Positions 36,351-44,933 of a stretch of 44,933 nucleotides of DNA are shown here, in pieces; position 1 is the stretch's first letter; every line of letters begins with the position of its first letter. The notes beneath the pieces were generated by a model. The model was not told the origin of the DNA. It searched no databases and saw nothing but the letters and a program-made list of their open reading frames with translations. The stretch spans positions 1 to 44,933 of the forward strand of contig CAIVAP010000125.1 of the NCBI GenBank assembly GCA_903903945.1, in the 5' to 3' direction. The translations under genes were made by a program, and so were the position numbers. Origin of the DNA: an uncultured bacterium (GTDB taxonomy: Bacteria; Zixibacteria; MSB-5A5; CAIYYT01).

Positions 36351-36928
36351 CTACCAATCCGCCTTGGCGGCGAACTCATTGGCTGCCCTCATCACTTCCT
36401 TGACAAACTCGAGGGTGCTATTAGAGTCGGTTTCATCTGCCGGCTGCCGAACAGAGACAGCCGGGTTTGGTCTTCTGTCCCGGGCTCGATCGATAAGACC
36501 AGCCCATGATTGATCCAGATTCTTCTTCGCCCACTCGGCGCCGGCACGCTTTGATCCAACCGTGTCGGTGCGCAGATCGTGCAACTTCCGGCAGTACTGC
36601 AAAACGATAAACGACGGATCGGCTGTGGTATCAAGACCCCGGCTCTCTTTGAAAGAGTTTGTAGGCCCGATAGTTCAACCTCAAACTGCCGCTTGGCATC
36701 CACCGCTTCACTGTACTTGAAAAACACCGCGAATGAACCGTCTGATACGATGGCGCAATGGTGACAGGCGAACTCCGACAGATCTCTCTCGTCACCAATT
36801 CTCCACTTACGCCCTCTGTATTCGGAAACAGCTTCTTCGATAGGTGCGCGAAGGGGACTGCTTAGCCACTTAATCGGTCCAAATCGAACCTGTGGTATAC
36901 CGGGTTCATCGTTATGAGTCATATGCAA
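36351..36928 (-). pseudogene. Probable frameshifted/deleted gene, possibly phosphotransferase (APH)-like
   Basis: Two minus-strand ORFs in different frames (36392-36928 and 36351-36602) each look protein-like in complementary parts: ...SDGSFAVFFKYSEAVDAKRQFEVELSGLQTLSKRAGVLIPQPI then MQYCRKLHDLRTDTVGSKRAGAEWAKKNLDQSW. Confidence 0.45.
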
Positions 36929-37147
36929 TAGACGTACAAGCCGGCTTCTCGGTGGAACGCGGAACCCGTCTTTTTCAGTTGATGATTGTCGGTTTGACGC
37001 TTAGTCGCAAACTCAACTTGCGCGACTGGCAAACTGAATTGCTCAGCGTTCGACTCGCAACGGTGTGCTGCTGTGTCACAGCTGTCGCGCCAGAATCACG
37101 CCACCGCCACACTTGACCGGCACGATCTCTTTCGCTATACTCGTTCA

Positions 37148-37813
37148 ATGTCCGACCACCATTCCCATCACGATTCCCACACACACTCGCACAAACATTC
37201 TCACGAGAAGAAAACCCGCATCGTGGTTTATCTGACGGCAGTGACCATGGTCGCCGAGATCGCTTTCGGATACTACACCAATTCCATGGCGCTGTTGGCG
37301 GACGGTTGGCATATGTCGTCACACGCGCTGGCGCTGGGGCTCTCCTGGATCGCGTATGCCCTTTCCCGCAAGCACCATGATAATCCCAACTTCCGCCAAG
37401 GCACCGACAAGATTCTGGCACTATCCGGCTATACCAGTGCGCTCTTCCTGCAAGTTATCGCGATCTGGATGGCGATTGTCTCAGTTGAGCGTTTCTTTCA
37501 TCCAGTGCCGATCAAATTCCACGAAGCCATCTTTGTCGCCGTCATCGGACTGCTCGTCAACGGTCTTAGCGCCGTAATTCTGCACCACAAGGAAGAACAC
37601 AGCGACCACAATATCCGCTCCGCCTATCTGCACGTGCTTGCGGACGGGCTAACCAGCGTGACCGCAATCATCGCCCTGACCGCCGGCATGTACCGGAAGC
37701 TGTACGCGCTCGACCCCCTTTCCGGCATTATTTCGTCGGTGATTATCACTCGCTGGGCTACCGGGCTGGCGATCAATTCCGGCAAGGACTTGCTCGACTA
37801 TCGCGCTGACTGA
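37148..37813 (+). CDS. Cation diffusion facilitator (CDF) transporter, short form
   Basis: His-rich N-terminus MSDHHSHHDSHTHSHKHSHEKKT, NSMALLADGWHMSSHALALGLSWIAY, LHVLADGLTSVTAI; stops at LLDYRAD. Confidence 0.9.
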   Translation: MSDHHSHHDSHTHSHKHSHEKKTRIVVYLTAVTMVAEIAFGYYTNSMALLADGWHMSSHALALGLSWIAYALSRKHHDNPNFRQGTDKILALSGYTSALFLQVIAIWMAIVSVERFFHPVPIKFHEAIFVAVIGLLVNGLSAVILHHKEEHSDHNIRSAYLHVLADGLTSVTAIIALTAGMYRKLYALDPLSGIISSVIITRWATGLAINSGKDLLDYRAD

Positions 37814-38051
37814 AACGTCACTCGCGTAACTCTAAACCCGTCTGTTGCTGCGCTGTGTATTGGCTGCAAAACCGTCGCAAATTGGTCACGAGACCTGTCT
37901 CTCGTTTCGCGCGAATATGAGGGTTTGTGGCGGAGCCAAGTATTGACCCTCGCCATCAAGAAAGCGTCTTCTCCAGCCCGAACCTCCGAATGAAACTTTG
38001 AGCCGACAATTCCGTAGTCATAACTGGTACACCGATTGTTGCGGAGGAAAC

Positions 38052-38642
38052 ATGAAGACATTCTCTATCGTTTTATTGGCTGCACTGTTGGCTGTGCCCT
38101 CAGTGGCATTCGGCCATTCCAGACATTATCAAAGTTCCACCAGTCACAGTCACAGCGCTTCCGTATCGACAGACCTTCTGGACAACGGTTCTCGCAGTAT
38201 TGATTTCAAGGGGAAAAGGGTAATCATCAAGTATGACTCCGGCACGCCACGGCGTGTGGAAGTCAATGACCGTCACGAACTCCGCGTAGATGGCAGCCTT
38301 GTCAAATTGGACCCCGATCAGCAGAAATTGGTTGGGGAATTTTACGAGAAGATTCAGCAATTGGTAGCGGACGCCAAAGCTATCGGCCTTGAAGGCGCCG
38401 CTATCGGTTTGCAAGGTGTCGGCGTTGCCGCTGCAGCACTCACGGGGGTTGTCAATATGCTGTTCACCAGCTACACCAGCGATGATCTTGAACGAGATGT
38501 CGAGCGCAAGGCGGCGAAGATAGAGGCTAAGGCGGATTGTCTTGAGGCCAAAGCCGACAGGCTGGAGATGCTGGCGGATGAAGTGCAGGATATATATGAC
38601 CAGATGGAAGACAGCATCCCCGAGTTGCGAGGAGACATTTAG
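38052..38642 (+). CDS. DUF2884 (YggN-like) family secreted protein
   Basis: Signal peptide MKTFSIVLLAALLAVPSVAFG; GKRVIIKYDSGTPRRVEVNDRHELRVDGSLVKLDPDQQKLVGEFYEKI...LEGAAIGLQGVGVAAAAL; GGAGG RBS. Confidence 0.7.
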   Translation: MKTFSIVLLAALLAVPSVAFGHSRHYQSSTSHSHSASVSTDLLDNGSRSIDFKGKRVIIKYDSGTPRRVEVNDRHELRVDGSLVKLDPDQQKLVGEFYEKIQQLVADAKAIGLEGAAIGLQGVGVAAAALTGVVNMLFTSYTSDDLERDVERKAAKIEAKADCLEAKADRLEMLADEVQDIYDQMEDSIPELRGDI

Positions 38643-38679
38643 CACGAGCAGATTGATCAGATCCTGATTGGTTTGCTAT

Positions 38680-38712
38680 GTGGCAGTAGATTTCGACTCC
38701 TGCCACTTTTTT
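38680..38712 (+). terminator. Rho-independent terminator
   Basis: GTGGCAG-N13-CTGCCAC followed by TTTTTT. Confidence 0.7.
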
Positions 38713-38785
38713 GGGTAGCTGAACCATCGCACGAGTGGTTGGATGACTGTCCACACAAATAGGCGCCGGACAGGCAAGTTTTCAC

Positions 38786-38815
38786 TTGACATAACACCCA
38801 GTTTTCCATTATATT
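38786..38815 (+). promoter_or_regulatory. Candidate sigma70-like promoter
   Basis: TTGACA (38786-38791), 18-nt spacer, TATATT (38810-38815), upstream of the 38943 gene. Confidence 0.45.
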
Positions 38816-38942
38816 TACAGAGTTGTTACGAATGACTGAGCAACGCCGGCAACTTACTTAATATCGAAGGTTAGCACCAAATCGACTCTTCGCTAACGTT
38901 TTAGACACTAACTCAAAGAACAACCCACTTGGAGGAGGTTTT

Positions 38943-40427
38943 ATGTCTAAACGTTTCTCTCCCTTCGGGAGAATCATGGCAGCATTCTGCGCTGTCCTCG
39001 CATTTTTGTTGTTGGTGAGTCAACCGGCACAGGCCGGCAACACCGCCGTGCGCCTAAGCGAACTCTATGGCGTCTTGCCGGGACATTACACTTACGTCGA
39101 CATCACACTTGACAACCTGGCAAGTTTGCGTGGTTTCGGGGGATTTGATCTCCTGATCGCCTATGACGCGTCCGCGTTGAACTTCCAAGAAGCGACATCC
39201 GGAAGGTTGATTGACTCCTGTGGTTGGGAGTACTTCACCTATCGATTTGGTACGCAGGGCAACTGTAATGGCCCTTGTCCTTCCGGTTTTGTACGCCTTG
39301 TGGCAGTTGCCGAGACAAACAACGGTGACATCCATCCCAGTTGCTTTTTCTCAGGCATATCGGGCGCACTGGCGACGTTGAAGTTCCTGGTTACTAACGA
39401 TCCGAATTACAACGGCACTTTTGCCCCAATCAGTTTCTATTGGCTCGATTGCGGCGACAACACTCTTGCGTCGATCAGCGGTGACACTCTTTATATCAGT
39501 CACAGAGTCTACGATTACGTCCCTGGGAATGACATCACCGGTCAGCCCGGTTACGGTGGTTGGCAAGGAATTGAAGGCAGCCCCGACTGTTTGAACCCTC
39601 CAAACAGTCAGCGAGATACTGCCGTGGATTTCTACAATGGTGGTGTTGATATCGCCTTTGTAGACCCTGTCGACACTCGAGGTGATCTCAACCTGAACGG
39701 TATTCTCAATGAGATCGCCGACATGGTCATCTACACCAACTATTTCCTGTCCGGCTTGGATGCTTTCCCGGTTCTTGGCCGCGAAGCAGTGATAGCCGCT
39801 TCCGATGTAAATGCCGACGGCAAAACCCTGACTTACCAAGATGCGGTATACTTATATCGGATCATCATTGGTGAAGCCCTGCCTTTCCCCAAGCATGCAG
39901 TTGGGGCAAGTGTAAACGCCTACTTCCAGCAGGATTCGACAAATCACAGAGTGGTTGTGAATTGCGACCTACCGCTTGCGGGCGCGTTTATGCTCATAAA
40001 GGGGAATGTCACACCAACATTTCTCATTCCGCAAGTCGGTTGGGGACAGTACACAAACTACGACGGAACATACACACGGATACTGATTATGGGTGACCAT
40101 GGCCAGCCTTTCAGCAACGGCGTCTGGTTCACATATCAGGGTTCAGGCGAACTCGAGTATGTCGAGACCACCGACTGGCATGATGCATCGATCACTGCCC
40201 ATATCACTCACATAGCAACCGATTGCGGTGATTTCGACGGTTCCGGCAGCATTAACATTGCCGACGCAGTCTATATCATCAGATATATCTTTAACGGGGG
40301 AGTTGCGCCGATTGACATCCACGGCGGTGATGTTAATTGCGATGGCTCATGCGACATCAGCGACATAGTCTATGTGCTAGCTTATATCTTCTCTGGCGGC
40401 CGTGCGCCGTGTGAGAACTGCAAATAA
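38943..40427 (+). CDS. Secreted protein with cohesin-like N-terminal region and dockerin type I-like repeats
   Basis: Signal peptide; N-term VDITLDNLASLRGFGGFDLLIAYDASALNFQEA (cohesin-like); DLNLNGILNEIADMVIYTNYFLSG and C-terminal GDFDGSGSINIADAVYIIRYIFNGG...GDVNCDGSCDISDIVYVLAYIFSGG. Confidence 0.82.
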   Translation: MSKRFSPFGRIMAAFCAVLAFLLLVSQPAQAGNTAVRLSELYGVLPGHYTYVDITLDNLASLRGFGGFDLLIAYDASALNFQEATSGRLIDSCGWEYFTYRFGTQGNCNGPCPSGFVRLVAVAETNNGDIHPSCFFSGISGALATLKFLVTNDPNYNGTFAPISFYWLDCGDNTLASISGDTLYISHRVYDYVPGNDITGQPGYGGWQGIEGSPDCLNPPNSQRDTAVDFYNGGVDIAFVDPVDTRGDLNLNGILNEIADMVIYTNYFLSGLDAFPVLGREAVIAASDVNADGKTLTYQDAVYLYRIIIGEALPFPKHAVGASVNAYFQQDSTNHRVVVNCDLPLAGAFMLIKGNVTPTFLIPQVGWGQYTNYDGTYTRILIMGDHGQPFSNGVWFTYQGSGELEYVETTDWHDASITAHITHIATDCGDFDGSGSINIADAVYIIRYIFNGGVAPIDIHGGDVNCDGSCDISDIVYVLAYIFSGGRAPCENCK

Positions 40428-40476
40428 CCTTTCAGAGGCCTGAGGGGCGACCGCGAAGGTTGCCCCTACAAAACCC

Positions 40477-41553
40477 TTGCCACTTCGAACGCGATTCGAT
40501 ATCGTCACACTTGTGTCCGACTACGATCACAGCCGATATCATGCCGTCGACTTTGCGGCGCTGGATGATCCGCAACTGCCGGAGCGATTCCAGAACTACA
40601 TTCTCGACAAAAACCTGATCGGCGCGGGTCCGATCAGTTTCTCGTATCGCGCGACGCGGATCGATGGCAACCGTCCGGTGCGGCTAAAGGTATTGCGTAA
40701 ACGAGTCTGCCGGCTCGCAGGAATCGGCGAAGTCTACCAGCGCGCTAAGGCTGCACAGATGCAGTACACGGGTGACCATCTCCTGCGAATGACCGGCGCG
40801 GCAGTGCATGACGGCATCTTGATCTTCGAGTACGAATACTTCGAATCGATCAGTCTGTGTTCATTGATCGAGAGCGATGCGCCGTTTCATCCCGATTTGG
40901 CGGCACTGATCGCAATGGAGATTATTGCGGGGCTGAGTCAAATTCATGGCGTGCGTCCGTCTCCGGGATTGGGAAATTTAGTGCCACTACATCGCAATCT
41001 CAAGCCCGAGAATGTGCTGATCTCTCCCAACGGTGAGGTCAGGTTGACTGATATTGGTATGCTCGATATTGCGGCATTTTGCGACGCTGCCCGTCTGGAG
41101 TTGCCTTATGATATACGCGTTTATCAGGCGACCGAGCAATTGCTTCGGGACGGATACGCGGACCGACGATCCGACGTTTTTACGCTTGGGTTGATGATAC
41201 TGGAGATGGTGACTTCGCGACTTCCCTATGCCGGGGGCAACGTCTTCGAAGTGCGTCAGAATATCCGCGAGAATCGGCGTGCGTCTTTGGAATCGCTTTA
41301 TCCGGTCACGCGAGATCGGGATCGCAAGAAATTGACGCAACAGTTGGGACAGCTCTGCGAAAAGATGACCGCCCACGACTCGGAGAAACGGATTCAGAGT
41401 CTGGTCGATGTGGAAAGCCGGTTGCTCCGATATCTGGAAGGCACCAGGTATGCCGATCGCACCCGCGCTCTGGCCGATTTCCTGCAAAGGCGATCATTCC
41501 ATGTGGAACGGATTAGCAAGCGAGGGTTTATTGATCGGCTCTTTGGGGGATGA
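40477..41553 (+). CDS. Protein kinase-fold protein, possible pseudokinase
   Basis: LIGAGPISFSYRA (Gly-loop-like), VRLKVLRK, HRNLKPENVLISPNGEVRLTDIGM, RRSDVFTLGLMILEMVTSRLPY. The start is TTG 40477 or GTG 40513. Confidence 0.8.
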   Translation: MPLRTRFDIVTLVSDYDHSRYHAVDFAALDDPQLPERFQNYILDKNLIGAGPISFSYRATRIDGNRPVRLKVLRKRVCRLAGIGEVYQRAKAAQMQYTGDHLLRMTGAAVHDGILIFEYEYFESISLCSLIESDAPFHPDLAALIAMEIIAGLSQIHGVRPSPGLGNLVPLHRNLKPENVLISPNGEVRLTDIGMLDIAAFCDAARLELPYDIRVYQATEQLLRDGYADRRSDVFTLGLMILEMVTSRLPYAGGNVFEVRQNIRENRRASLESLYPVTRDRDRKKLTQQLGQLCEKMTAHDSEKRIQSLVDVESRLLRYLEGTRYADRTRALADFLQRRSFHVERISKRGFIDRLFGG

Positions 41554-41615
41554 TTCACTGGTTTGGTTTCCGACAGACTCTCATTAGCACTCATCCAATC
41601 TACTACAAACGTGCG

Positions 41616-41637
41616 GGAGGCAGTCAGGACTGCCTCC
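41616..41637. terminator. Bidirectional hairpin between convergent genes
   Basis: GGAGGCAGT-CAGG-ACTGCCTCC, perfect 9-bp stem between the kinase-like gene and the minus-strand OMP gene. Confidence 0.5.
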
Positions 41638-41680
41638 TGTTGAGTGGAGTTAAAGAAAGGAAATGCCCTGAGTTATTCTC

Positions 41681-42364
41681 CTATTTGCCCAAGGGGAAAT
41701 GATAAGTGAGACCAGCCGCGACTTCAATTGCGCTCATGTTCTTGAAGTCTGCCCCGAACTTGTCCTCATCCTTAGTTAGAATGATGTGGTACTTGCCTTC
41801 GACGAATACGGATAATGCCGGTGTCGCAAAAATCTCTACTCCGGGGCCAAAATGCAGACCCAGGCTGGTCTTCTTGAACTCTTCATTGTTGCCAAGTTTC
41901 TGGGCGTCACCTCCGACGCCGTCTTCGGTGATCTTCCAGAAGTACATACCGCCACCGGCGGCGATATAGGGATTCACAACGCTCCTCTCGCTCTTAATCA
42001 AACTGCCGAGATTCAAAACCCCATCGACATAGGCGTAAGTAACACTGAAATACGGTTCGTTGGTTCCGCTTCCACGGACTTCGTCTTTCATTTTCATAAA
42101 AGCGTATGAAAACCCAGTCCGTAGCGTGAGCTCCTTGATCGGCGTGTAATTGACATGTGCGCCGAACTGCGGACCTGCCTTGAAAATATCAGAGAAACTG
42201 CTGTCGTTAGTGATGTCACCGGAAGCTGGTAGCATCAGCCCACCGTTGACACCTATACCCAGCTTGCCCATCGAGGGGACGTTCTGCGCTCCGGCTATCG
42301 GTGCAATTGCCAGAAGCAGAATCGCCGTGATTGCTACAATGCGTTGCATGATATTCTCCTTCAT
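41681..42364 (-). CDS. Outer-membrane beta-barrel protein (OMP_b-brl-like)
   Basis: 227 aa; signal peptide MQRIVAITAILLLAIAPIAGAQ, GKLGIGVNGGLMLPASGD, VNPYIAAGGGMYFW, VAAGLTYHF end. Confidence 0.75.
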   Translation of the reverse strand: MKENIMQRIVAITAILLLAIAPIAGAQNVPSMGKLGIGVNGGLMLPASGDITNDSSFSDIFKAGPQFGAHVNYTPIKELTLRTGFSYAFMKMKDEVRGSGTNEPYFSVTYAYVDGVLNLGSLIKSERSVVNPYIAAGGGMYFWKITEDGVGGDAQKLGNNEEFKKTSLGLHFGPGVEIFATPALSVFVEGKYHIILTKDEDKFGADFKNMSAIEVAAGLTYHFPLGK

Positions 42365-42533
42365 ATCGTTGATTACTCCTTAGTTTGCTGTGTTTGGTCA
42401 CTTCAGCATTTTGCCTATTAGAAGACGAATAATATCACCTCCTCTTCTTTGACCAGACCCGACCGCATCAATGCGAAAGAGCGAGTCACGGAGGTCAGCC
42501 GCAGTCGGGTCGGTCATTAGCATAGATCGCCTG

Positions 42534-44933
42534 TTATCCATCAGGTTGGTCCGTTGGAATTGGCACCAAGTCAATGGTCCCTTCGACAGAAGCCGAAGTT
42601 CTTCTATGCTTCTCCAGTAAGTGCGCAAGCCGTGTTTTGAGATGATCCAACGATGCATAGACTACCGGAACCAGCACCAGCGTGATGAACAAGGCGCTCG
42701 ACAGACCACCCGCCATCGCAAAGCCCATGCCGTTCTTCAACTCCGAGCCCGGATTGGTGGCCAGCGCCAGTGGCATCATGCCCAGCACCATGGCTACCGT
42801 AGTCATCAGGATCGGGCGAAAGCGGGTCTTGGCCGCCTCAAGCAATCCATCCACAGCGCTGAGACCGCGTTCGGATCGCACCTGATTCGTGCGGTCTACC
42901 AACAAGATGGAATCCTTGGTGACAAGTCCGATCATCATCAGCAATCCGAGCACTGAAAGCAGATTGAGCGTGTTCATGGTCAATGCCAACATCAGAATTG
43001 CCCCGATAAGTGCTCCGGGAATCGAGAAGAGAACCACAAACGGATGCAGGAACGAGTCGAACAAAGCTACCATGATCATGTAGATCAGCAGGATGGCCAT
43101 GATGAAGGATACTGCCAGGTTCCGGAACGTCTCATTCATCATGTCGGTGTGTCCTTTGAAGGTCACGCCGATGCCAGGCGGCAGAGAGGATTCCTTTATG
43201 GAGCGGTCGATATCCTCGGCCACAGTACCGCTTCCTCGTCCACTAACTTCAGCTTCGACGGTAACGCTGGAATTACGATCAGCCCGCTCCAACTTCGAGG
43301 GACCTGTAGAGCGATAGATGTTCGCAAACTGCTTGAGCTGGATCCTTTGTCCCCTGATGTTAGTGAAACTCAAGTTCCCAACGTCAGAGGTCTTGGTGCG
43401 ATCGAACTGGTCCAGCATGACTCTGATGTCATACTGGTTGGAACCGTCGCGGAATTTCGCTTCATCGTCGCCGGTCAAGGCGACCCTGAGGGTCATGCCG
43501 ACCTGCACCAGAGAGAGTCCCAGATTCGCCATCTTGTCGCGGTCGATATCCACCCGCATCTCCGGTTTACCTTGCTCACTGGACAGGCGCACATCGGCCG
43601 CACCGGGAGTCTTGCGCACAATTTCTTCGACGATATTGCCGGCTCTCACCACTTCGTCGCGGTCCGTCCCCGTGAGAAGCACCTGTATAGGTGCACCGGT
43701 GGACATGCCCAGAATCTGCGTGTTCATGCGGGCTCTCACGCCGGGAACTTGGGCGGCCGCCAAGCGGGCTTCCTGACCAAGCTCTTGCGCCGTCTTGCTA
43801 CGCTCGCTTTTAGAGACAGCCTTCATCTGAATAGACGAAATGTTGTTTGCCGACTGGCTGGAGAACACGTTACTACTGGTTCCCACGTTTGGGAACAGCA
43901 CTCGAACTTCCGGAATCTCGGCCAGCCGCTCCTCTACTTCCCGTGTGATCCGATTCTGGTCCTCGAACTTGGTTCCCGGAGTCGTTTCAATTGTCATGTT
44001 GAAATTTCCGTCGTCAGTGGTCGGAACAAATTCAGTTCCCACAAAGCCAAGCGGGATCAGCGAGACAACCAGGATGAAGAGAGAACCACCGGTTATCAGG
44101 ATTGTCTTTCGGTGTTGCAGACTCCACGACAGCAGCTTGCCGTATTCCACAGCCAGCTTTTGGTATTGTGCCTCAAACCAAATCGCGAAACGCCCTATTA
44201 TGGTTTTTCCCGAGAGATGCTCAAGCACGGCAAAGCGGGAAGCGAGCATCGGTGTCAGCGTGAATGATACCGCCAGGCTAAACAGCGTGGACGCAATCAC
44301 CACCGCGGCAAACTGATGCAATGCGTTGCCGACTGCGCCTTGAATAAACACCAGCGGAATCATGACGGCCGCGATCACCAGCGCAATCGAAACGGCCGCC
44401 AGAGTGATCTCCCTGAGTGCCGTGTTCGCAGCGCTTCGCCGGTGTTCACCCATTTCCAGATGTCGATGGATATTCTCCAGAATGACGATCGAGTCATCCA
44501 CCACAATTCCGATGACCGTGGAAAGTCCCAGGAGTGTGATGACGTTCAGTGTGTATCCCAGTCCCTTGATGACCATAAAAGTCGCGATCAACGAGATAGG
44601 AATCGTCACGAGGACAATCAGAGAGTTACGCGTACTGTGCAAGAACAGGAGCATCACAATCGCCACCAGCGCTATCGCCGCACCAATGTCGAACTTGACG
44701 GCATCGGCAGACGCGATGGTAAAATCGGCGTCATCCTGCGCGACGGTGAATCGCAGATTCTCGCTCGCATGACTCGATTCCAGTTCGTTGAGCTTGTTCT
44801 TTACGGCTTCGCTCACGTCTACCGCATTGGCGTTTGCCTGCTTGCGAATCAACATGCCGACGCTTGTAACACCGTTGAGACGAGCCGTCTGTGTCATCTC
44901 GACCTGTCCGTCTTGAATGTCGGCGACGTCCGA
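42534..44933 (-). CDS. RND-family efflux transporter permease (AcrB/MexB-like), N-terminus beyond window end
   Basis: Open to the window edge (SDVADIQDGQVEMTQTARLNG...); GIVVDDSIVILENIHRHLE, GAALGNALHQFAAVVIASTLFSLAVSFTLTPMLASR-type region, FVPTTDDGNFNMTIETTPGTKFEDQ, GLVTKDSILLVD. Confidence 0.95.
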   Translation of the reverse strand, partial: SDVADIQDGQVEMTQTARLNGVTSVGMLIRKQANANAVDVSEAVKNKLNELESSHASENLRFTVAQDDADFTIASADAVKFDIGAAIALVAIVMLLFLHSTRNSLIVLVTIPISLIATFMVIKGLGYTLNVITLLGLSTVIGIVVDDSIVILENIHRHLEMGEHRRSAANTALREITLAAVSIALVIAAVMIPLVFIQGAVGNALHQFAAVVIASTLFSLAVSFTLTPMLASRFAVLEHLSGKTIIGRFAIWFEAQYQKLAVEYGKLLSWSLQHRKTILITGGSLFILVVSLIPLGFVGTEFVPTTDDGNFNMTIETTPGTKFEDQNRITREVEERLAEIPEVRVLFPNVGTSSNVFSSQSANNISSIQMKAVSKSERSKTAQELGQEARLAAAQVPGVRARMNTQILGMSTGAPIQVLLTGTDRDEVVRAGNIVEEIVRKTPGAADVRLSSEQGKPEMRVDIDRDKMANLGLSLVQVGMTLRVALTGDDEAKFRDGSNQYDIRVMLDQFDRTKTSDVGNLSFTNIRGQRIQLKQFANIYRSTGPSKLERADRNSSVTVEAEVSGRGSGTVAEDIDRSIKESSLPPGIGVTFKGHTDMMNETFRNLAVSFIMAILLIYMIMVALFDSFLHPFVVLFSIPGALIGAILMLALTMNTLNLLSVLGLLMMIGLVTKDSILLVDRTNQVRSERGLSAVDGLLEAAKTRFRPILMTTVAMVLGMMPLALATNPGSELKNGMGFAMAGGLSSALFITLVLVPVVYASLDHLKTRLAHLLEKHRRTSASVEGTIDLVPIPTDQPDG

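Noticed and set aside
43044-44267. 407-aa plus-strand ORF opposite the RND pump
   Set aside because: Shadow ORF; the minus strand carries clear, conserved RND transporter sequence along its whole length.
1-44933. Insertion sequences, prophage genes, CRISPR-Cas or toxin-antitoxin systems
   Set aside because: No transposase, phage structural, Cas or obvious TA protein motifs were seen in the ORF translations.

Overview
The window is a bacterial chromosomal segment, Gram-negative-like because it encodes outer-membrane barrels, lipoproteins and an RND pump. The dockerin-repeat style is reminiscent of FCB/Zixibacteria-type genomes, but that placement is a weak inference. The left part (1-6727) is a housekeeping block: PSP1/RicT-like, metG, tatD, rsmA, then an outer-membrane-barrel gene followed by two tandem lipoprotein genes. 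The most notable region is about 18.3 kb (6790-25083). It is bounded by a perfect 27-bp direct repeat of the 3' end of a tRNA-Ser(CGA) gene: an intact tRNA on the right (minus strand) and an orphan 3'-end fragment on the left, which is the geometry expected for a tRNA-targeted genomic island. Its payload looks like an N-glycan foraging system in two convergent gene blocks. The plus block is GH29 fucosidase, a DUF4838-type protein, GH3 with PA14, and NagB. The minus block is GH130 phosphorylase, a CBM9-type lipoprotein, an SSS-family symporter, GH38 alpha-mannosidase, a PNGase F-like amidase and GH20 hexosaminidase. No SusC/SusD pair, integrase or regulator is visible. A helically phased array of six AAGTA/AAGTT boxes at exact 10-bp spacing lies in the left island flank. 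The right part carries tadA, a PilZ protein, lipA-ispH-ispG, a ferritin-like protein, a P5C dehydrogenase, an ICMT-family protein, a GDPD, a DinB-family protein, a short CDF transporter, a cohesin/dockerin-like secreted protein, a kinase-fold protein with HRN instead of HRD, an outer-membrane protein and a truncated RND pump. All family calls come from reading motifs by eye; no database search was run.
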